Source: Micromonospora andamanensis (GTDB lineage Bacteria > Actinomycetota > Actinomycetes > Mycobacteriales > Micromonosporaceae). Taken from it: a stretch of 64,000 bases of DNA. The translations under genes were made by a program, and so were the position numbers. This document shows, piece after piece, positions 60,448 through 64,000 of the stretch. The DNA is taken from assembly GCF_016863495.1 (NCBI RefSeq), contig NZ_BOOZ01000001.1, positions 1 to 64,000 on the forward strand, given 5' to 3'. The notes below the pieces were generated by a model. The model was not told the DNA's origin. It saw nothing but the letters and a program-made list of their open reading frames with translations, and did not search any database. Every line of letters starts with the position of its first letter. Position 1 is the stretch's first letter.

Positions 60448-60876
60448 TCAGCTTCGGCGGTTGATGACCGGGAAGGCGACCCCACCGATGCCGATCTGCG
60501 CAAAGAGCAGCAGCGTGAGCACGATCATCGGCTCGGCACCGATTGCGACGGCAATGGCCGACGCCGCGGTGAGCGGGAACGCGGCCAGGCCCAGCACGGC
60601 CAGGGCACGGGTCAGCACGGCGTCGTCGCGTTCGTCACCCGTCTGCGACCAGGCCCGCTCGAACGTCGTCGCGCGCTCCGGTCGCTTACGCAGCCGCCAC
60701 GCCATCAGCAGGATGGCGAGTAGCCCGATCGCAGCTCCCTGGAGGAACCCGACGCCCATGTTGCCGGGGGCGTGCTCCCGCAGCACCAGACCAATGGTGA
60801 TCACCAGCGCCGCGATCGCCAGCAGAGCAGCGACGAGGACCATCGTGCGTGTCGTGTTGCGACCCTCAGTCGACAT
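60448..60876 (-). CDS. Four-helix membrane protein, likely DUF2178-like
   Basis: The 142-residue protein from ATG 60876 has four hydrophobic helices (MVLVAALLAIAALVITIGLV; GFLQGAAIGLLAILLMAWRL; LAVLGLAAFPLTAASAIAVA; LTLLLFAQIGIGGVAF) and a cytoplasmic acidic segment with DERDDAVLTRAL. The small XRE gene overlaps its start by 11 bp. Such XRE/small-membrane-protein pairs (DUF2178 type) are widespread and unexplained. Confidence 0.8.
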   Translation of the reverse strand: MSTEGRNTTRTMVLVAALLAIAALVITIGLVLREHAPGNMGVGFLQGAAIGLLAILLMAWRLRKRPERATTFERAWSQTGDERDDAVLTRALAVLGLAAFPLTAASAIAVAIGAEPMIVLTLLLFAQIGIGGVAFPVINRRS

Positions 60877-61057
60877 GGAAGATCTCCTCAACGTTGCGTT
60901 GGAAATAGCGAGCGATGGCAATGGCCAGTGGCAGCGAGGGGTCGTAGCGGCCGGTCTCGATGGAATTGATCGTCTGTCGGGAGACGTCGAGGGCCTGTCC
61001 AAGCTCCCGCTGGGACAGGCCCGCAGCCTGCCGAAGCTCGCGGAGGTCGTTCCTCAA
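60866..61057 (-). CDS. Small XRE/Cro-type helix-turn-helix regulator
   Basis: The 63-residue protein consists of one XRE domain (LRELRQAAGLSQRELGQALD, SRQTINSIETGRYDPSLPLA) and ends EEIFHVD. The TTG at 61057 is chosen because GGGAG lies 7 bases upstream and the domain begins there; upstream codons pass through the operator palindromes. It overlaps the membrane-protein gene by 11 bp, a translationally coupled pair. Confidence 0.88.
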   Translation of the reverse strand: MRNDLRELRQAAGLSQRELGQALDVSRQTINSIETGRYDPSLPLAIAIARYFQRNVEEIFHVD

Positions 61058-61069
61058 CCAAACACTCCC

Positions 61070-61125
61070 GGTGTCAAGTGACCTTGTCACGTCAAGGATG
61101 CTTGACACCCGACGTCGGTGTCAAG
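61070..61125. promoter_or_regulatory. Clustered TGTCAAG palindromes, likely XRE operators
   Basis: GGTGTCAAG at 61070-61078, CTTGACACC at 61101-61109 and GGTGTCAAG at 61117-61125 give two overlapping inverted repeats. The inner one (61101-61125) has 9-bp perfect arms around CGACGTC. The half-sites contain TTGACA -35 sequences on both strands, so binding would block promoters. It lies just upstream of the XRE gene. Confidence 0.75.
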
Positions 61126-61189
61126 GGTGCTTGTCGATACTTACGAACTCACCACTGCAACCTGGTGGAGACGCGGGCGAACAGGGTGT

Positions 61190-61224
61190 ATAAGTATTAT
61201 CCAAGGAGAGTGGGTAATGCTTAT
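61190..61224 (+). promoter_or_regulatory. Inverted repeat flanking the Shine-Dalgarno of the AbiEi-like gene
   Basis: ATAAGTATTATCC (61190-61202) and GGGTAATGCTTAT (61212-61224) pair in 11 of 13 positions. The loop holds AAGGAGAG, and the right arm contains the ATG at 61217. It may be an operator bound by the AbiEi-like antitoxin or an RNA hairpin presenting the ribosome site. AT-rich. Confidence 0.65.
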
Positions 61225-62218
61225 ATCGACGTCCGTCTGGCACGCTCTGGCTGAAGCGGGGGTCACGCTCGTGCCACGTGGAGCCGACCGGGCTGAGCTG
61301 GGCTACCTCGATGCCCGAGTCACGGTGACCATCATCGCCTCCCCGGCTCCGCTGACCCCGCGCGACATCGCCATTACGATCGACCGCCACCCCGGACCGG
61401 GCCTGATCATCATGCCGACGGCGACGGCCGCAGTTCGGGAAGCAGTCGAGGCCGCCGGCTGGTCATGGCTGATCGACGGCGAGCGGCAGGCGACGGGTGT
61501 GCTGCGCCTCGACGGCGTACGGGTCACGCTGCGGCCCCCAACGGCGGCGGTAAGGCGATCGGCCAAGCGCGGCCGGGTGCCGTGGGGCACCTTCACCCTG
61601 GTCCGCCGGCTGATTCAACAGCCGTACGCAACCCAGCAGGAACTGGCCGCCCTTGTCGGCGTCTCCCAACCACGGATCTCCCAGGCTCTAGCCGCGTTAG
61701 CTGACGACGACCTGGTAAGCCGTATGCCTACCGGCTGGGTCGTGCGGAACCTCGATGAGGCGATCCGGTGGTGGCTGTCGACCTATCCGGGGCCGGGGGG
61801 CATCAGCACCTACTGGTACGGCCTGACGCCAGCGGTCGAGCAGGCTCGGACTGTCGTCGGACTGGTCGCGGAAACAGATGCTGCTGGCGTCGTCGTGTCC
61901 GGCGACGTCGCGGCGGACATCATCGCTCCATGGCGTGCCCCGACGCGCGCGATCCTCTACGCCCGCGATGGCGTGAACCTGGCCGACGTGGGCTTCGTTC
62001 CCGCTGGTGACAAGGAGGCGACGATCGAACTCACGGTGCCGAGGGATCCGGGACTGTGGCCGCCGCCCGGTAAGGCGGCACCCGGCCTCCCACTCGCCGA
62101 TCCGCTCCAGGTCCTCTGGGACGTCCGGCGCTCGCCCGGCCCCGACAACGAAGAGGCGGCTCAGCGCGTGTGGAACGTGCTGCGTCAACGCCATCATGAT
62201 CAGAGGCATGCGGCATGA
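61217..62218 (+). CDS. AbiEi-like antitoxin/transcriptional regulator
   Basis: The 333-residue protein from ATG 61217 (AAGGAGAG 6 bases upstream) has an N-terminal domain of about 125 residues, a winged helix about 133-190 (YATQQELAALVGVSQPRISQ; LADDDLVSRMPTGWVV), and a C-terminal half (GVVVSGDVAADIIAPWRAPT). The combination with a nucleotidyltransferase gene overlapping its stop matches AbiE-type (AbiEi/AbiEii) or COG4861/COG4914-type toxin-antitoxin pairs. The role would be DNA binding and antagonism of the toxin. Family is inferred from gene order and motifs. Confidence 0.75.
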   Translation: MLISTSVWHALAEAGVTLVPRGADRAELGYLDARVTVTIIASPAPLTPRDIAITIDRHPGPGLIIMPTATAAVREAVEAAGWSWLIDGERQATGVLRLDGVRVTLRPPTAAVRRSAKRGRVPWGTFTLVRRLIQQPYATQQELAALVGVSQPRISQALAALADDDLVSRMPTGWVVRNLDEAIRWWLSTYPGPGGISTYWYGLTPAVEQARTVVGLVAETDAAGVVVSGDVAADIIAPWRAPTRAILYARDGVNLADVGFVPAGDKEATIELTVPRDPGLWPPPGKAAPGLPLADPLQVLWDVRRSPGPDNEEAAQRVWNVLRQRHHDQRHAA

Positions 62219-63018
62219 CCGGGGCGACCCCGGTGGCACCGCATTCTGTCTCGCTCGTCTCGACCAGCCGGGCCGCAGACGCCGGATTCCTCACCCTTGC
62301 CGACCTCGCGGAGATCACCACCGCGCTCGAACTCGACCACCGGATCGTCGGCGGTCACATGGTCACGCTGCTCGTCGCGCTGCACGGAGTCTCCGCACAG
62401 GTGCCACTGCGCGAGACGGCGGACGCCGACTTCGCCGCCCTGCCCACCGTCATCGCTGACCCTCGCCTACCGGCGGAACTCGTCGAGCGCGGCTACACAT
62501 CTCGGGAGGCAGCCAACCGTTTCATACGCGAGATTGAAGATCCCCATGGGCCGCTGACGCTGGTGGTCGACATCCTCGCGCCGTCGTACCGGGGTGCCTT
62601 GGTGCCCAACCAACGCCACGGTGAGCTGGTGGTCGACGAGGTGCCCGGCCTCGTGCTCGCGCTGCACCGGCCTGCCGAATTACTCGACGTTCACGTCCAG
62701 CTCACCAGCGGTCAGGCCCTCGGCCTGCGCGTCATGCTCCCGGACGTGGCTTCCGCGCTCTGTCTGAAGGCACTTGCTTACCGCGGACGATTCGCGGCGA
62801 AGGACGCGGTTGATCTGTGGCGGCTGATCACTGCGGCCTATGCGGCCGGGCTGCGGGTCGCGGACTGGCCGGGCAGCATCACCGGTCGCCAGGCCGCGGA
62901 GGTGCTGCACCGCTTCTTCGGCGCACCCCAAGCAGCCGGCCTGAAGCAGATGTCTGTCAGCACTGCGGACCGCACCCGGATGCTGGCGTTGGTGAGACAG
63001 GTCGTGCCGGTTCCATAG
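62215..63018 (+). CDS. AbiEii-like nucleotidyltransferase toxin
   Basis: The 267-residue protein has the minimal nucleotidyltransferase motif: GGHMV (about residues 45-49) then RETADADF with the T-x-D-x-D acidic pair. A helical domain with ALCLKALAYRGRFAAKDAVD follows, the KxxAxxxRxxxKDxxD pattern typical of AbiEii-like toxins. ATG 62215 overlaps the regulator stop (ATGA). AbiEii toxins of other bacteria modify tRNA or other RNA and cause growth arrest (family knowledge). Confidence 0.78.
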   Translation: MTGATPVAPHSVSLVSTSRAADAGFLTLADLAEITTALELDHRIVGGHMVTLLVALHGVSAQVPLRETADADFAALPTVIADPRLPAELVERGYTSREAANRFIREIEDPHGPLTLVVDILAPSYRGALVPNQRHGELVVDEVPGLVLALHRPAELLDVHVQLTSGQALGLRVMLPDVASALCLKALAYRGRFAAKDAVDLWRLITAAYAAGLRVADWPGSITGRQAAEVLHRFFGAPQAAGLKQMSVSTADRTRMLALVRQVVPVP

Positions 63019-63028
63019 CCACACAGGC

Positions 63029-64000
63029 TTACGCGGCGATGGCGCGGGCGGCGGCGTACATGTCGGCGGGTAGCGGATGGTGCAGTCGCCAGATGATCCG
63101 CATCGGGCGGTCGCCGGTGTGCTCCTGGTAGGTCATCGGGCCGGCGTACAGGTAGGCCGGCGCGCCCAGGTCGCGGTCCGGGATCCTCGTCTCCCGTACG
63201 AAGAGATGCACGGTGGAGCCGCGTGCAGCGTGGTTGATGTAGCGCTGCCCGGTCGCTGACGCCGACGACGTGGTGCTCTGCGACTCCCACTGGAACAGGG
63301 TGTCGGTGATGGCCCGGTCGGCGTACATCGTGGTGGGGGAGTAGTGCTGCTCGGACTTGACCAGGGTGACGAAGAAGATGTCGGCCTTGGCGTCCGGCAG
63401 CCATTTCACCCCTTCCCGCAGCGACCCCGGCTTCGCCATGCCGAAGCCGGCGCACGCTTCGTTGCGGCTGTACCGGGCGTGCACCCGCAGCGGCAGCCCG
63501 TCGACCGGCACCGTCACCCGGTGGATTCGGTCGCGGAGCACTTCGGCTACCTGCCGCAGCTCGGCACAGCGCGCCGGTTCGGCCCAGAGCCGGGCCAACC
63601 GCGCCTCCCGTTCGGTGAGTGGCACATTCGGCCCCCACAGGTCGAAGTGCAGCATGTCCCACAGCCGCCCGGCCGCCGGCCGCTCGCCGGCCGCCACCCG
63701 GGCCAGCCTGTCGATCCGGTCGGGGTCGTCCAGGTGCAGCATCCGGCCGATCGCCCGGCCCAACTCGCGGTCGTCCGCACCGCCCGGCGAGCTCTCCAGC
63801 CCGGCGAGCCGCCGCAGCCCGGTCCACCCGCCGACGCCTGCCGACCGGTAGACGTCCTCGATCTCCACGCCGGCCTCGCGCAGAAACACGTCAAGGCTGA
63901 CGTCCCCGAGCAGCCGCAACTCCTTCGCCAGCCCGGCCTTCGAGGTCGGCATCGCAGAGCGCAGGTTGGCCAACACGATGTCCTTGGCCACCCGGTCGAG
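63029..64000 (-). CDS. C-terminal part of a DUF3427-containing SF2 helicase (5' end beyond window)
   Basis: The frame is open through the right edge (LDRVAKDIVLANL reads to base 64000), so only the last 323 codons are present. The segment contains the DUF3427 signature seen at the end of DEAD/DEAH-type helicase-nuclease-like proteins: YSRNEACAGFGM, KADIFFVTLVK, TDTLFQWESQSTTS, and HLFVRETRIP. The helicase motor should lie beyond the window. It converges with the AbiE-like pair, 10 bp between stops. DUF3427 helicases are often accessory and sometimes near defence genes. Confidence 0.85.
   Translation of the reverse strand, partial: LDRVAKDIVLANLRSAMPTSKAGLAKELRLLGDVSLDVFLREAGVEIEDVYRSAGVGGWTGLRRLAGLESSPGGADDRELGRAIGRMLHLDDPDRIDRLARVAAGERPAAGRLWDMLHFDLWGPNVPLTEREARLARLWAEPARCAELRQVAEVLRDRIHRVTVPVDGLPLRVHARYSRNEACAGFGMAKPGSLREGVKWLPDAKADIFFVTLVKSEQHYSPTTMYADRAITDTLFQWESQSTTSSASATGQRYINHAARGSTVHLFVRETRIPDRDLGAPAYLYAGPMTYQEHTGDRPMRIIWRLHHPLPADMYAAARAIAA

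Noticed and set aside
60253..60464. Possible 70-codon plus-strand gene upstream of the secreted metalloprotease
   Set aside because: It has no ribosome site, unusually mixed codon use and no recognisable domain. It sits where the metalloprotease promoter should be. Could be a decayed fragment.

Overview
The window is GC-rich, densely coded DNA with strong third-position GC bias, many GTG starts and frequent 4-bp start/stop overlaps. This is typical of an actinomycete. Several features point to the Micromonosporaceae, probably Micromonospora or a close relative: a gene pair for 10-methyl branched fatty acids, an Fxs (FxSxx-COOH) RiPP locus, and short intergenic linkers that read as MSERS-type mini-ORFs. 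The genus is an inference. No rRNA, tRNA, complete insertion sequence or CRISPR array was seen.

Left part (1-19.8 kb). A SARP/AfsR-type regulator runs off the left edge and is fused in frame to a Ser/Thr kinase domain. Next come a TetR regulator, a 1309-residue secreted ThuA/sugar-dehydrogenase/PKD/carbohydrate-binding protein, a TspO-like membrane protein divergent from a MarR regulator with a perfect palindromic operator, a secreted glutamyl-endopeptidase-type protease, an XRE/MmyB regulator divergent from an aldehyde dehydrogenase, an SDR gene broken by one amber codon divergent from an AraC regulator, a D-lactate-type dehydrogenase, a membrane-anchored AA10 lytic polysaccharide monooxygenase, and two divergent aldo-keto reductases.

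Centre (19.9-28.7 kb). This is an Fxs locus: a 56-residue FxsA-type precursor ending in the variant WNSAM, a radical SAM/SPASM maturase, a separate HExxH protein, and on the opposite strand FxsT (ParA-like NTPase, TIR, NB-ARC and TPR domains in one chain) and the TIR-like FxsC. The genes within each arm overlap by 4 bp and the two arms converge with overlapping 3' ends. The layout suggests a peptide-plus-STAND signalling or defence device of unknown function.

Right of centre (28.8-45.1 kb). Here are a NarL-type two-component system with a membrane protein, a GNAT/TetR divergent pair with strong palindromes, a MoxR-type ATPase with a VWA partner ending inside a long nested palindrome, a DinB-like protein, a ricin-type lectin, the FAD reductase and SAM methyltransferase pair for 10-methyl fatty acids, an ArsR/SRPBCC pair, and a Cas4/AddB-like Fe-S nuclease followed by an unrecognised 495-residue protein. 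Two ATGA-bounded repeat linkers lie between genes of this region.

Right part (45.1-64 kb). A gap with heptamer repeats and a 24-bp inverted repeat precedes a GGDEF-EAL protein. Then come a TipA-like MerR regulator, a monooxygenase, an HxlR regulator divergent from two tandem imine-reductase-like genes (one Asp-type, one Tyr-type), a MarR/MFS pair, two paralogous PH/DivIVA-motif membrane proteins, a VOC protein, a Ddn-like protein, a secreted HExxH metalloprotease with a textbook terminator, an XRE/membrane pair with clustered palindromes, an AbiE-like toxin-antitoxin pair, and the C-terminal part of a DUF3427 helicase cut by the right edge.
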